DNA of 53,264 nucleotides from Spirochaetales bacterium. Lineage in GTDB: Bacteria > Spirochaetota > Spirochaetia > DSM-2461. The position numbers were made by a program, and so were the translations under genes. This document shows positions 42,354 through 52,160 of this stretch, in pieces; within the stretch, counting starts at the first letter, position 1, and every line of letters starts with the position of its first letter. Where the stretch lies: assembly GCA_028532905.1 (NCBI GenBank), contig JAQQAM010000258.1:1-53264 (forward strand), read 5' to 3'. The notes beneath the pieces are model-generated. The model was not told the origin of the DNA, did not search any database, and saw only the letters and a program-made list of their open reading frames with translations.

Positions 42354-43688
42354 ATGGAACATTATGATCTGATTGTTATCGGAGCCGGTCCCGGGGGCTA
42401 TATTGCCGCCGAACGTGCCGGACACGCAGGAAAAAAAGTCCTGCTTATTGAAAAAGACAACCTGGGTGGAGTCTGTACCAACTGGGGCTGTATCCCCACC
42501 AAGAGTCTTCTGAACTCCTCCAAACTTTATAAGAAGGCCCTCCACAGCGAAGCCTATGGTGTTACGGCAGAAAAGGTGAGCTTCAGTCTGAAAAAGGCTA
42601 TGGCCCACAAACAGGACACCATCGAAACCCTCCGCAAGGGAATCGCCTTCCTGATGAAATCCAACAAGGTGGATGTGATCTTTGCAGAAGCCCAGGTGAC
42701 CTCCCCCAAAACCGTACAGGCCGACGGGAAAGAGTTCAGTTTTGACAACCTCTTTGTGGCTTCCGGTTCCACAGCCTTCGTTCCGCCCATCCCCGGTGCC
42801 GATCTGCCCCATGTTCTGACCAATGAAGGAATTCTGCAGATCGAAAAACTGCCTGAGAATCTGGTGGTTATCGGCGGTGGTGTGATTGGAGTGGAGTTCG
42901 CTTCCTTCTTTTCCGCTGTGGGCGTGAAGGTCTCGGTTGTGGAAATGATGGATGAGATCATTCCCCTGATGGACGGAGACTTCTCCAAAGCCCTCCGCAA
43001 GAGTCTGTCCAAAGTGGATTTCCACCTGAAGGCAAAGGTCACTAAAATCGATGCCTCCAGTGTCTACTTTGAAAAAGACGGCGCCGAGACAGCCCTTCCG
43101 GCAGACACTGTCCTGATGGCTGTGGGCCGCCGGCCTCTGACCCTCGGTCTGGAGACAATCGGTGTGGACGTTGCCCCCCAGGGAATCCGGGTGGATGAGC
43201 AGATGAGAACCAATCTTCCCGGGATATTTGCCATCGGCGATGTAAACGGAAAATCTCTTCTGGCCCACTCTGCCTCCAGAATGGGTGAGGTCGCAGTGAA
43301 TACCATACTGGGACAGCCTGACCGGATGCGTTACGGCGCCGTTCCCTGGGCGGTTTATACGGACCCCGAAGCTGCCGGATGCGGACTCACAGAGGCCCAG
43401 GCTCAGGAGCAGGGATACAAGGTTCAATCCGCCTCTGTTCCCATGAGAGCCAACGGGCGCTTCCTGGCGGAACTGGGAAAGAAAGAGCCGGGTATGTGCA
43501 AAGTCGTAGTGGATGAAGAGAGCGGACTCCTTCTGGGTGTCCACCTTCTGGGTGTTTACAGCTCAGAAATCATCCATTCTGCCGCAGGTATGCTGGAAAT
43601 GGAACTGAGAGTTCAGGATATAAAAGAAATTATTTTCCCCCACCCCTCGGTGTCGGAAATTATCAAAGACGCCCTGTGGGCCCTATAA
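42354..43688 (+). CDS. lpdA: Dihydrolipoyl dehydrogenase (E3)
   Basis: 444 residues. FAD motif [13 protein letters not shown] at the N-terminus. The redox disulfide is in [14 protein letters not shown] (Cys41, Cys46), with Thr-Asn-Trp in place of the usual Leu-Asn-Val between the cysteines. The NAD motif is [16 protein letters not shown], and the C-terminal [12 protein letters not shown] carries the catalytic His-Glu pair. It reoxidises the E2 lipoyl group with NAD. Spaced 25 bases from E2 and 16 bases from E1. Confidence 0.95.
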   Translation: MEHYDLIVIGAGPGGYIAAERAGHAGKKVLLIEKDNLGGVCTNWGCIPTKSLLNSSKLYKKALHSEAYGVTAEKVSFSLKKAMAHKQDTIETLRKGIAFLMKSNKVDVIFAEAQVTSPKTVQADGKEFSFDNLFVASGSTAFVPPIPGADLPHVLTNEGILQIEKLPENLVVIGGGVIGVEFASFFSAVGVKVSVVEMMDEIIPLMDGDFSKALRKSLSKVDFHLKAKVTKIDASSVYFEKDGAETALPADTVLMAVGRRPLTLGLETIGVDVAPQGIRVDEQMRTNLPGIFAIGDVNGKSLLAHSASRMGEVAVNTILGQPDRMRYGAVPWAVYTDPEAAGCGLTEAQAQEQGYKVQSASVPMRANGRFLAELGKKEPGMCKVVVDEESGLLLGVHLLGVYSSEIIHSAAGMLEMELRVQDIKEIIFPHPSVSEIIKDALWAL

Positions 43689-43704
43689 ATCAAGGAGACT
43701 AAAA

Positions 43705-46164
43705 ATGGCACAGCAGATTACTGTAGATCCAAAGAAAATCAGAGAAGCGGATGTTATCAAACTGAAAGACATCCCTGTTAACCAGTATAAGGCCGATATC
43801 AAGGCTGAAACCAAAAAGTTCGGCAAGGACGGTCTGAAACGGGCCTATTACGATATGCTCATCATCCGTGAGTTCGAATCCATGCTGAACAACATCAAGC
43901 GGGAAGGAAACTACCAGGGAATCGAATACAATCACAAAGGTCCTGCCCACCTGGCCATCGGTCAGGAGTCCGCCTATGTAGGACAGGCTCTGGCCCTTGA
44001 TCCTCAGGACTTTATTTTTGGTTCCCACCGCTCCCATGGTGAGATTCTGGCCAAGAGCTTCAAGGCCGTTTACGATCTGGATGAAACAGAACTGAAAAAC
44101 ACAATGGAAGGCTTTATGGGGGGAGACACCCTCAAGGTCGTTCAGGATCATCACAACGGTGAGAACCTGAGAGATACTGCCGAAAACTTTGTCCTCTACG
44201 GTGCCCTGGCTGAAATTTTTGCCAGAAAAGCGGGATTCAACAGAGGCCTGGGCGGTTCCATGCACACCTTCTTCGCCCCCTTCGGCTCCATGCCCAACAA
44301 CGCCATTGTCGGCGGTAGTGGAGACATCGCTCTGGGTGCAGCCCTCTTTAAAAGGGTCAACAGAAAAAAAGGTATCGTTATCGCCAATATCGGTGACGGT
44401 TCTCTTGCCTGCGGTCCTGTCTGGGAAGGCCTGATGATGGCCGCTATGGACCAGTACAAGACCCTCTGGGACAAGGATCTGGGCGGCATGCCTCCCTACC
44501 TGCTCAATGTTTTCAATAATTTCTACGCCATGGGCGGTCAGCCTGTGGGTGAAACCATGGGATTCGGAACAGCCGCCCGACTGGGTGCCGGTGTAAATCC
44601 CGATAATATGCACGCCGAACGTGTAGACGGATTCAATCCTCTGGCCGTTGCCGAAGCTACAATGAGAAAGAAAGAGATCCTGATCAAGGGTGAAGGTCCC
44701 GCACTGCTGGATACCATTACCTACAGACAGTCCGGCCACTCTCCTTCTGATGCCTCCTCCTACAGAAGCAAGGAAGAAATGGACGCTTTTGCCGCCATGG
44801 ACTGTATCGTCGAGTTCGGCGATTATCTGACAAAGAACAAGATTGCCACAAAGAAAGAGCTTGAGGCCATGAAAGAGAAGGTTGTGAACAAGATCACCAC
44901 AACCATGAAGCTGGCCATCGATGATGCTGTAAGCCCCCATGTGGACGGACAGTTTATCGAAAGCGTTATGTACTCCATGGGAGACATGCCCAAAATGGAA
45001 GAGCGGAAAGCCGAACTCTCCCAGCCTATGGAAGAGAATCCCAGAGTCAAACAGCTTAAGAGAAAGGCCCGCTACGCTTTTGACGAGAACGGTAAAAAAC
45101 TGCCTGCCTCCAAAACCTACGCTTTTAGGGACGGTATCTTTGAAGCCATGGCCCACCGTTTTGCCGAAGATCCCACAATGATCGCCTACGGTGAGGATGT
45201 AAGAGACTGGGGCGGTGCCTTTGCCTGCTACAGAGGACTTACCGAGCTACTTCCCTACCACAGATTCTTCAACTCTCCCATTTCCGAGGCTTCCATCGTC
45301 GGTTCTGCCGTCGGATATGCCATGGCCGGAGGCCGGGCAGTTGTAGAGCTGATGTACTGTGACTTCCTGGGAAGAGCAGGGGATGAAGTGTTCAACCAGA
45401 TGCCCAAATGGCAGTCCATGTCTGCGGGTGTTCTGAAGATGCCCCTGGTCCTCAGAGTTTCTGTCGGTGCCAAATACGGTGCCCAGCACTCCCAGGACTG
45501 GTCTGCTCTGGTAGCCCATATCCCCGGACTGAAGGTTATGTTCCCCGCCACTCCCTACGATGCCAAGGGAATGCTGAACCTGGCCCTGAGAGGAACCGAT
45601 CCCGTCATCTTCCTGGAGAGCCAGAAGGTATACGGAGAACCAGAACTCTTTGAAAAGGACGGAGTACCCGAAGGTTACTACGAAGTGCCCGAAGGGGAGC
45701 CTGTTGTCCGGAAAGAGGGTAACGATCTGACCATCATGTCCATCGGTGCCACCCTCTATCCTGCCATGGATGCCGCCAAAGAGCTGGAGGAGAAGTATGG
45801 ACTCTCTGTGGAAGTGATCGACCTGAGATTCATCAATCCCCTTAATTATGAGCCCCTGGTTGAATCACTGAAGAAGACCGGACGCTGTCTGCTGGTTTCC
45901 GATGCCACAGAACGGGGTGCCTTCACCCACAATGTAGCCTCCAACCTGACCCGTTTGGCCTTCGACTACCTGGATGCTCCCCCTGTGGTTCTGGGTTCCA
46001 GAAACTGGATCAGCCCCCCTGCAGAGATGGAAGAACTCTTCTTCCCCCAGGTCAGCTGGATGATCGATGCGGTGCATGAGCAGATTCTGCCCCTGCCCGG
46101 CCATAAGGTCGAGACTGTTCAGACCAATGGCGACAAGATCCGCCGTCTGAGAGAGGGTGTTTAA
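43705..46164 (+). CDS. Fused alpha-beta E1 component of a 2-oxoacid dehydrogenase
   Basis: 819 residues, the alpha and beta subunits of a thiamine-diphosphate E1 joined in one chain. The alpha half has [24 protein letters not shown] and the TPP motif [14 protein letters not shown] with downstream NVFNN. A helical linker spans about 410-470. The beta half begins near [16 protein letters not shown] and includes [26 protein letters not shown] and the C-terminal [16 protein letters not shown]. It decarboxylates a 2-oxoacid (pyruvate or branched-chain) or cleaves acetoin. Placing it last, after E3, is unusual. Codon use is strongly biased, suggesting high expression. Confidence 0.93.
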   Translation: MAQQITVDPKKIREADVIKLKDIPVNQYKADIKAETKKFGKDGLKRAYYDMLIIREFESMLNNIKREGNYQGIEYNHKGPAHLAIGQESAYVGQALALDPQDFIFGSHRSHGEILAKSFKAVYDLDETELKNTMEGFMGGDTLKVVQDHHNGENLRDTAENFVLYGALAEIFARKAGFNRGLGGSMHTFFAPFGSMPNNAIVGGSGDIALGAALFKRVNRKKGIVIANIGDGSLACGPVWEGLMMAAMDQYKTLWDKDLGGMPPYLLNVFNNFYAMGGQPVGETMGFGTAARLGAGVNPDNMHAERVDGFNPLAVAEATMRKKEILIKGEGPALLDTITYRQSGHSPSDASSYRSKEEMDAFAAMDCIVEFGDYLTKNKIATKKELEAMKEKVVNKITTTMKLAIDDAVSPHVDGQFIESVMYSMGDMPKMEERKAELSQPMEENPRVKQLKRKARYAFDENGKKLPASKTYAFRDGIFEAMAHRFAEDPTMIAYGEDVRDWGGAFACYRGLTELLPYHRFFNSPISEASIVGSAVGYAMAGGRAVVELMYCDFLGRAGDEVFNQMPKWQSMSAGVLKMPLVLRVSVGAKYGAQHSQDWSALVAHIPGLKVMFPATPYDAKGMLNLALRGTDPVIFLESQKVYGEPELFEKDGVPEGYYEVPEGEPVVRKEGNDLTIMSIGATLYPAMDAAKELEEKYGLSVEVIDLRFINPLNYEPLVESLKKTGRCLLVSDATERGAFTHNVASNLTRLAFDYLDAPPVVLGSRNWISPPAEMEELFFPQVSWMIDAVHEQILPLPGHKVETVQTNGDKIRRLREGV

Positions 46165-46178
46165 TACAGTGTAACAGT

Positions 46179-46209
46179 CTGCCGGAACCATCAGATCCGG
46201 CAGGTTTTT
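46179..46209 (+). terminator. Rho-independent terminator 1 after the dehydrogenase operon
   Basis: CTGCCGGA pairs with TCCGGCAG around a nine-base loop, then five T. Confidence 0.9.
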
Positions 46210-46574
46210 ATAAGACTTGAGAAATCTTCCTTTTTTAATTTCCTTTGTATGCGGAACCGTCTGTTTTTTACTCCTTAAACAGACAGTTCCCTTTTTTTTG
46301 AGTTATTTCTTACATATAGAAATCTTAAGAGTTTAGTATAAACAGCTTTACGATGAACGTATGGATTAATAAAACCGATCTTATAACTGTATTCAATGAG
46401 AATATGAGAATAAGTCCTGTGTTTGCTGGTCTCATTAAAATTATTTTTTTAATATATGATTCTATGCAAATCAGGCTGCATTATGCCAATGAACCAATTA
46501 ACTTGTAGACTTCAGAACGGGGGTTGGGATTGACCTTCATTTACCTTAGTTATTAGAATTATAATGGTTTTTGT
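46210..46574. other. AT-rich gene-free stretch
   Basis: Part of the 410-base gap between the dehydrogenase operon and the LuxR gene. Apart from the second terminator at 46253-46299 I see no coding frame, tRNA or repeat. The base composition changes here from the balanced composition to the left to clearly AT-rich on the right, so it probably contains the edge of an acquired segment. No attachment-site repeat was recognised, and no promoter could be assigned with confidence. Confidence 0.5.
46253..46299 (+). terminator. Rho-independent terminator 2
   Basis: GGAAC-C-GTCTGTTT pairs with AAACAGAC-A-GTTCC (one C/A mismatch) around a ten-base loop, followed by eight T. Confidence 0.85.
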
Positions 46575-47528
46575 ATGGAGGTTGGTGTGCAGCACTTCCT
46601 TATGGCTTTCTATATCCTCTTTTTTGCAACCGGTTTTATGGGTGGTGCCGCCCTTCTTCTGATGAGAATACGTATCCGCAGCAGTTTATTAAAACCACTC
46701 CTTGCTTTCCAGCTGCTTTTTTTGTTCGGGATTGGGCTAATAATTATTATCTACTATCTTCAGAACCTTCCTGCAGGATTGCATGATCCTGCAGCTCGGA
46801 TACTCCTTATTCTCGCAACAGGAAGCAATACTGCTATATGGGCTGTGGTTATAATTATTATAAGAAAAATATCTCCACCTGAGTCCCGTATGAAAGGCTT
46901 TCCCGCAATTACATCAAGCCTCGCCATACTTGTTATCTTTAAGAGCATTGCTAACATGCTATTGGTTTTACTGGTGGAGAGCGGGATCACCGGTGTAGAA
47001 GCCCTGACAGGTATGGAGGCATGGAATATGGGAGGCCATATTATGACAGGTCTTGCAATGGCTTCCTTTGGGATTCTTTTAAGAGCCCCTCTGAACCCTG
47101 ATGAGCCTGCTGAGATTCGTCCTCTTATGAAAGCCTATGGTCTTTGCGCAATAATATTTGCACCAGCTGGGCTCATTGAGTCTGCACTACAATCCTCTCA
47201 GATAGCATGGCTATCAACCATATCACTTGAGCATCTCTTCTATCTGGCATGGAACGTTATATCAATGTTTTTTGCCTTAAGACTATTGAAGCCTTCCAGC
47301 TCAGTATCTTCACCTATTGGGACAGTGCCTGAAGAGCTGATCAAAAACCTAAAACTTTCAGCAAGAGAAGTTGAAATGGCCATAATGATAGGACGGGGCC
47401 TGTCAAACAAAGAGATTGCAGCAGAGTTGTTTATATCCCCTGCAACCGTTCGCACACACATATATAACCTTTATCAGAAAGTAGGAGCCGGCAGCAGAGT
47501 AGAGCTTCTCAATAAGCTGCGGAATTAA
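46575..47528 (+). CDS. Seven-helix membrane protein with C-terminal LuxR helix-turn-helix
   Basis: 317 residues. Seven predicted membrane helices fill the first 240 residues (about 8-30, 40-60, 75-97, 108-132, 150-168, 185-205, 215-236). A LuxR/GerE DNA-binding domain follows at 261-317 (LSAREVEMAIMIGRGLSNKE, ATVRTHIYNLYQKVGAGSRV). This is a one-component membrane-bound regulator; no ligand is known. The start is uncertain: ATG 46575 lacks a ribosome-binding site, whereas GTG 46587 has GGAGG five bases before it. It precedes the MFS-ABC export genes and is their likely regulator. Confidence 0.87.
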   Translation: MEVGVQHFLMAFYILFFATGFMGGAALLLMRIRIRSSLLKPLLAFQLLFLFGIGLIIIIYYLQNLPAGLHDPAARILLILATGSNTAIWAVVIIIIRKISPPESRMKGFPAITSSLAILVIFKSIANMLLVLLVESGITGVEALTGMEAWNMGGHIMTGLAMASFGILLRAPLNPDEPAEIRPLMKAYGLCAIIFAPAGLIESALQSSQIAWLSTISLEHLFYLAWNVISMFFALRLLKPSSSVSSPIGTVPEELIKNLKLSAREVEMAIMIGRGLSNKEIAAELFISPATVRTHIYNLYQKVGAGSRVELLNKLRN

Positions 47529-47687
47529 TTACCCGCAGATCTTTCAAATTTCACTTCTTAAAATGTATTCCACAGCTTCAATTGTGGGTTTTCAACGAGA
47601 ATTCAACCCAAACTACGATTAATGTTCTACCCATATCCCATGTAATTACGACGATTATCTGATATGAAAAAAAACTCCTGCCCTCTA

Positions 47688-47711
47688 TCGTTTGAACATG
47701 AATACAAACGA
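47688..47711. promoter_or_regulatory. Inverted repeat upstream of the MFS gene, candidate operator
   Basis: TCGTTTG (47688-47694) and CAAACGA (47705-47711) form a perfect 7-10-7 inverted repeat 20 bases before the MFS start. It would suit a dimeric LuxR-type regulator, such as the adjacent one. No second copy was noticed. Confidence 0.4.
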
Positions 47712-47731
47712 AAAAGGGGAACAATCGAAAT

Positions 47732-48985
47732 ATGAAAAATCAATCTTATTCACGCTTTCTTGTTGTGTGGGCGGGACAGTTATTCTCTGGACTTGGAACT
47801 GGGATGACAGCATTCTCCCTCGGGATTTTTGTATTTGAAAAGACTAACAGTACTACGAGTTTTGCTTGGGTGATTCTCTCTCTTTTTCTCCCCTCTATTC
47901 TTCTTGCCCCCCTAGGGGGAATCCTCGCTGATCGTTTTGATAGACGGCTTATGATTGTCATTGGAGATACTGGCTCTGCCTTATCTGTGCTTTCTCTCCT
48001 TGGATGCCTTCTCTCAGGAGTTCTTTCAATGTGGATGATCTATTTGGGAGTAGCAATAGGCTCATCTTTTGCTGCTTTGCAGGGACCGGCATACAAGGCA
48101 TCAGTATCTGATCTGCTAACAGAGTCCCAGTTTGCAAAAGCTGGAGGTTTAATGCAGCTTGCGGCGTCAACCAGACATCTGATTTCACCGGTGGCCGCGG
48201 GTGTTCTTTTTACAATCTCAGGATTGAAAACAGTGCTTTTGATTGATGCAACAACATTTGGCCTTGCGGTTGGAGCGGCACTTTGTATACCAGCAAATGT
48301 AAATATAAAGCAACAAAGAGACCAACACCAGCTCCTTAAAGAAATGAAGGAAGGGTGGGAAATCCTCCTGGCTAACCGGAAGGTAACAAAGGTTATTCTC
48401 GCACTTGCAATAGTGACCTTTTATGTCGGCTATATTCAGACCCTTTTCACACCAATGATACTAGCTATAACAGATGTGAAAAACCTCGGAGCAATCCAGT
48501 CTGTAAGTGCTTTAGGTATGCTTGTTGGAAGTCTTCAAATAAGTTTTGTCGGGCTCAAACGGGATGTACGGTTTCAATTGAGCATAGGCATTGGCTGCGG
48601 TGGGGTCTGTCTGGTCGCCTTAGGTATGGGTACGAATCTAATCTTGATTACAACCTTTTTATTTTTGTTTTTTCTGTGTCTGCCGCTGATAAATACCAGC
48701 GCAGAAGTACTGATAAGAACTGGAATTTCAGTTGAGAAACAGGGGCGGGTCTGGGGGATTACAAGCCTGCTGTCTCAGACGGGTTATTTAGTTGCTTACC
48801 TGAGTGCAGGCTTTCTCTCTGATCGTATTTTCAGTCCCCTTCTTTCTGAAAATGGACTGCTTGCTGCCACTGTCGGACGTGTAATTGGTACAGGACCTGG
48901 ACGAGGGAATGCTTTCATTCTGATGATCTGCGGTACGGGTTTGATTTTAACTTCAATCAGGGGGAGAAAAAATGCTTTTGTATAG
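47732..48985 (+). CDS. MFS exporter (MFS_3 / EntS-like)
   Basis: 417 residues, about twelve membrane helices. MFS features: WAGQLFSGLGTGMTAFSLGI in helix 1 and the loop 2-3 signature GGILADRFDRRLMIVIGDTG. The family exports siderophores, macrolides and other small molecules. An AAAGGGGA lies before the ATG. The last 14 bases overlap the FtsX-type permease gene, so translation is coupled. Substrate unknown; its combination with an ABC exporter suggests the two handle one class of compound. Confidence 0.9.
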   Translation: MKNQSYSRFLVVWAGQLFSGLGTGMTAFSLGIFVFEKTNSTTSFAWVILSLFLPSILLAPLGGILADRFDRRLMIVIGDTGSALSVLSLLGCLLSGVLSMWMIYLGVAIGSSFAALQGPAYKASVSDLLTESQFAKAGGLMQLAASTRHLISPVAAGVLFTISGLKTVLLIDATTFGLAVGAALCIPANVNIKQQRDQHQLLKEMKEGWEILLANRKVTKVILALAIVTFYVGYIQTLFTPMILAITDVKNLGAIQSVSALGMLVGSLQISFVGLKRDVRFQLSIGIGCGGVCLVALGMGTNLILITTFLFLFFLCLPLINTSAEVLIRTGISVEKQGRVWGITSLLSQTGYLVAYLSAGFLSDRIFSPLLSENGLLAATVGRVIGTGPGRGNAFILMICGTGLILTSIRGRKNAFV

Positions 48986-51314
48986 AATTTTAAGTAAAGA
49001 TTTAAAAAGAAAAAAAGGAACAATGGCAGGAGTATTTGTTTTCATCATGCTCTCGTCCCTTCTTGTCTCAAGTGGTTCAAGATTAATTATTGAATTGAAT
49101 AATTCACTTGAACATATGTTTGAAACAGCAAAAGTCCCTCATTTTGTACAGATGCATTCCGGAGACATTGATCTTAAAAAGCTGAACAAATGGTCAGAGT
49201 CAAACTTTCTTGTTCAAGACCGACAAATAGTAGAAATGATCTCAATTGATGGATCAGCCCTATTTTTAAATAAGGGTCCGGAGAGTGAAGAAAACAGTAT
49301 TATGGACATCAGCTTTGTCAGACAAAATAAGTCCTTCGATTTTCTGCTCGACACTGAAAATAGAATCATAGAATTGTTACCCGGGGAAGTTGCTGTTCCA
49401 GTCTACTATGCAGAGCAGAAAAATGTGGAGATCGGTGATCTGATCAGAGTCCGAAGTGAAGCAAAGGAAGAAAGCTATAAAGTCTCTGCTCTGATTCGTG
49501 ATGCTCAAATGAACCCGGCCATTGTGCATTCAAAGAGATTTCTGCTCAATGATGCAGACTTCGATAAAATGAGGCAAAACTTTGACCAGTTGGAATATCT
49601 AATCGAATTCCGGCTCAATGATACAGGATCCTTGGACAAGTTCACAAATGAATATCTGTCTGCAGGAATGCCGCAACAGGGGCCAACAGTTGATTATCAC
49701 CTTTTTAAGATACTGAATAGTCTGAGTGATGGTATGGCGGCATCAGTTGTCATTATCTTAAGCATTCTTTTGATGCTGATCGCGATTCTCTGCTTGAGGT
49801 TAACCATCATAACAACTATTGAAGAGGACTATAAGGAAATTGGAGTGATGAAAGCCGTTGGGATGCCCCAGAACAGGATAAAGTGCCTCTATCTCTTTAA
49901 ATATAATCTAATCGGGGCTGCCGCTGTCATATCAGGATACTTGTTATCCCATAGTACAGACAAATTACTTATGGCAAATAGCATGCTGTATATAGGTAGG
50001 GCGCCAAAAGGCCTCTTTTTGGTTGTGGGTCCTATTCTTTCCGCTGCCTCAATTTTTCTGTTCATAATGCTTTCAATTGATTTGATGTTAAAACGAATTC
50101 AAAATATCAGCGCAGCCAGAGCCCTTCAAGAGGGAGATAAAACAGAGGTCCCTAAAAAAATCTCTGCTCTTCGCGTATCCCGCAGTGGAAATATTAATAT
50201 CAATTTTTTTCTGGGGCTCAAGGATGTGATAGAACGGTTCCGTGTTTTCAGTTTGCTCGCATTCATCTTTTTTCTATCGGCATTCATTACAATTCTTCCA
50301 GTCCATTTTCTCTCTACTATATCCTCTCCAGATTTTATTACTTATATGGGAATAGGAAAGAGCGACATCCGCATTGACCTCCATAAAACAACTGGTATTG
50401 AAGAACGATTTGAAGAGATGATAAATCTTATTGATAGGGACAATGATGTGGCGCTCTATTCCCCACTGGTGACCTCAAAGTTCACAGTACTGGATGATAC
50501 GGGACATAGTGAAAGCCTTATGGTAGAGACAGGAGATTTTTCAATCTTCTCCCTGGATTATCTGAGTGGCCGGGCCCCTCAGAATAATGATGAAATTGCC
50601 CTCTCATATCTAAACAGCCAGGAGTTGAATAAAAATATTGGAGACGTATTGATATTCCAAATAGAGGGGAATAATCATAATATGCGTGTCTGCGGCATCT
50701 ATCAGGATATAACCAATGGGGGCCGAACTGCCAAAGCCTCCCTGCCGCATAACAAAGATAAGGTTCTTTGGTATACCCTATGTTTGAATTTGAAATCAGA
50801 GGTTTTGATTCCGTCAAAGGTTCATGAATACAGCAGGCTTTTCTATCCTGCCAGAGTAAGCGATTTGGATAACTATAAGTCTCAGACCCTCAGTAATACG
50901 ATAACCCAATTCCGGAAAATTACCATAATAGCAATAGCCGTCGGAGCATCGGTTGCGATGCTGATCTCATATCTTTTTCTAAAGATGATCATTAACAGGG
51001 ATTCAGAGCGGGTGAGAATTATGAGGAGTCTTGGTTTTTCTTTGAGGCAGCTTAAAGCGCAATATCTGACAACAACTCTGATCCTTCTGGTCTTTGGAAT
51101 TGTGACAGGTACTATTTTCACTAATACCGCAGGGCAAGCTTTTATTAGCTACCTGATTTCATTTCTGGGCGCAGCTCGGATACGTTTCATAATAAATCCA
51201 TTTCAAACAGCTGTTCTGGTTCCGGTTTTACTCATCAGTACAGTCTCTCTTACCACTGCCATCAGCGTTAATGGAATAAAAGAATATAGAATCACCGCGT
51301 CTGTTGCGGAATAA
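48972..51314 (+). CDS. FtsX-type ABC transporter permease (large, two FtsX modules)
   Basis: 780 residues with two FtsX modules and about eight membrane helices: one near 15-38, then a large extracytoplasmic domain, three around 250-370, one near 420-440, a second large domain, and three in the last 140 residues. The cytoplasmic pattern EEDYKEIGVMKAVGMPQNRI before helix 3, and its repeat RDSERVRIMRSLGFSLRQLK, are typical MacB/FtsX coupling segments. These proteins do not form classical channels; they export peptides or lipoproteins or transmit force. Its partner is the ATPase 11 bases downstream. Overlaps the MFS gene by 14 bases. Confidence 0.92.
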   Translation: MLLYRILSKDLKRKKGTMAGVFVFIMLSSLLVSSGSRLIIELNNSLEHMFETAKVPHFVQMHSGDIDLKKLNKWSESNFLVQDRQIVEMISIDGSALFLNKGPESEENSIMDISFVRQNKSFDFLLDTENRIIELLPGEVAVPVYYAEQKNVEIGDLIRVRSEAKEESYKVSALIRDAQMNPAIVHSKRFLLNDADFDKMRQNFDQLEYLIEFRLNDTGSLDKFTNEYLSAGMPQQGPTVDYHLFKILNSLSDGMAASVVIILSILLMLIAILCLRLTIITTIEEDYKEIGVMKAVGMPQNRIKCLYLFKYNLIGAAAVISGYLLSHSTDKLLMANSMLYIGRAPKGLFLVVGPILSAASIFLFIMLSIDLMLKRIQNISAARALQEGDKTEVPKKISALRVSRSGNININFFLGLKDVIERFRVFSLLAFIFFLSAFITILPVHFLSTISSPDFITYMGIGKSDIRIDLHKTTGIEERFEEMINLIDRDNDVALYSPLVTSKFTVLDDTGHSESLMVETGDFSIFSLDYLSGRAPQNNDEIALSYLNSQELNKNIGDVLIFQIEGNNHNMRVCGIYQDITNGGRTAKASLPHNKDKVLWYTLCLNLKSEVLIPSKVHEYSRLFYPARVSDLDNYKSQTLSNTITQFRKITIIAIAVGASVAMLISYLFLKMIINRDSERVRIMRSLGFSLRQLKAQYLTTTLILLVFGIVTGTIFTNTAGQAFISYLISFLGAARIRFIINPFQTAVLVPVLLISTVSLTTAISVNGIKEYRITASVAE

Positions 51315-51325
51315 GGAAGGAATAT

Positions 51326-52144
51326 ATGAGTACAATACTGCAATCAGAAAAGTTAAGTAAATATTATAAAATCGGTACAAATAACCTGAAAAAGGTTCTA
51401 AATGAAGTTGACCTTCAGGTTGAAAGAGGTGAGTTCGTTACAATTATGGGCCCCTCCGGCTCAGGTAAGTCAACTCTTTTGTACAACATCTCCGGAATGG
51501 ATCGAATGAGTTCTGGAAGGGTATATTTTAATGAGAAGGAGCTATCTGGTCTTTCTGAAAAATCCCTTTCTGATCTAAGGCTGAATGAGATGGGATTTAT
51601 ATTTCAACAAATTCATCTTCTCAAGAACCTATCCCTCAAGGATAACATTATTCTCTCTGGATATCTATCTGGTAGGAGACACCGAAAGGATGTCAATAAA
51701 AAAGCCCAATTCCTTATGGAAATGACCGGTATAGAATCTCTGGCACATAATGACATAACTCAGGCTTCGGGAGGACAGCTTCAACGAGTTGGAATCTGCC
51801 GTGCTCTCATAAATGATCCCGAAATAATTTTCGGAGATGAACCAACGGGAGCCCTGGATTCTAAATCATCCTCAGAGATTATGCAGCTTCTTAGAACTAT
51901 AAACAAATCGGGAACAACAGTTCTTCTTGTTACACATGACTCGAAAGTAGCTTCACAAAGCGATCGTGTCCTATATATGGAAGATGGCCAAATTGTCACA
52001 GAAATAACACTCGGAAGATTTTCAGGAAATAAAAAAGAAGCTCTTGAACGGGAATCCAGGCTTTCTGAGTGGCTTCTCAAATCTGATGACCATGTCAAAG
52101 ATGCTGCAATAGCTCCTCTTTTGACAGAGTCAGTGTACAACTAA
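51326..52144 (+). CDS. ABC transporter ATP-binding protein (MacB/LolD type)
   Basis: 272 residues. Walker A GPSGSGKST (42-50), Q-loop FIFQQIHLLKNLS, signature ASGGQLQRVGICRAL (Ala for the usual Leu), Walker B IIFGDEPTGALD and H-loop LLVTHDSKVAS. The DEPTGALD form is typical of MacB/LolD-type ATPases for FtsX permeases. About 40 residues extend past the usual end of the domain, rich in charged residues. AAGGAAGGA precedes the ATG. It energises the 780-residue permease. Confidence 0.94.
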   Translation: MSTILQSEKLSKYYKIGTNNLKKVLNEVDLQVERGEFVTIMGPSGSGKSTLLYNISGMDRMSSGRVYFNEKELSGLSEKSLSDLRLNEMGFIFQQIHLLKNLSLKDNIILSGYLSGRRHRKDVNKKAQFLMEMTGIESLAHNDITQASGGQLQRVGICRALINDPEIIFGDEPTGALDSKSSSEIMQLLRTINKSGTTVLLVTHDSKVASQSDRVLYMEDGQIVTEITLGRFSGNKKEALERESRLSEWLLKSDDHVKDAAIAPLLTESVYN

Positions 52145-52160
52145 AATTGGAGAGAATAGC

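Noticed and set aside
42180-43544. Open minus-strand frame of about 454 codons opposite E3
   Set aside because: Shadow of the dihydrolipoyl dehydrogenase gene produced by biased codon use; no domain recognised.
43699-45156. Long open minus-strand frame (about 485 codons) opposite the E1 gene
   Set aside because: It lies fully antisense to an unmistakable E1 gene with strong codon bias; the translation has low-complexity His/Gly content and no ribosome-binding site or known domain.
46210-46574. Possible tRNA gene or attachment site at the composition boundary
   Set aside because: No cloverleaf pattern, TTCGA loop or direct repeat pair was found by eye; a tRNA search program and a comparison with a strain lacking the cassette would decide.
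46771-46794. Inverted repeat CTGCAGGAT / ATCCTGCAG
   Set aside because: It is inside the membrane-spanning part of the LuxR-type gene and keeps the frame; without a second copy or intergenic position it is probably chance.
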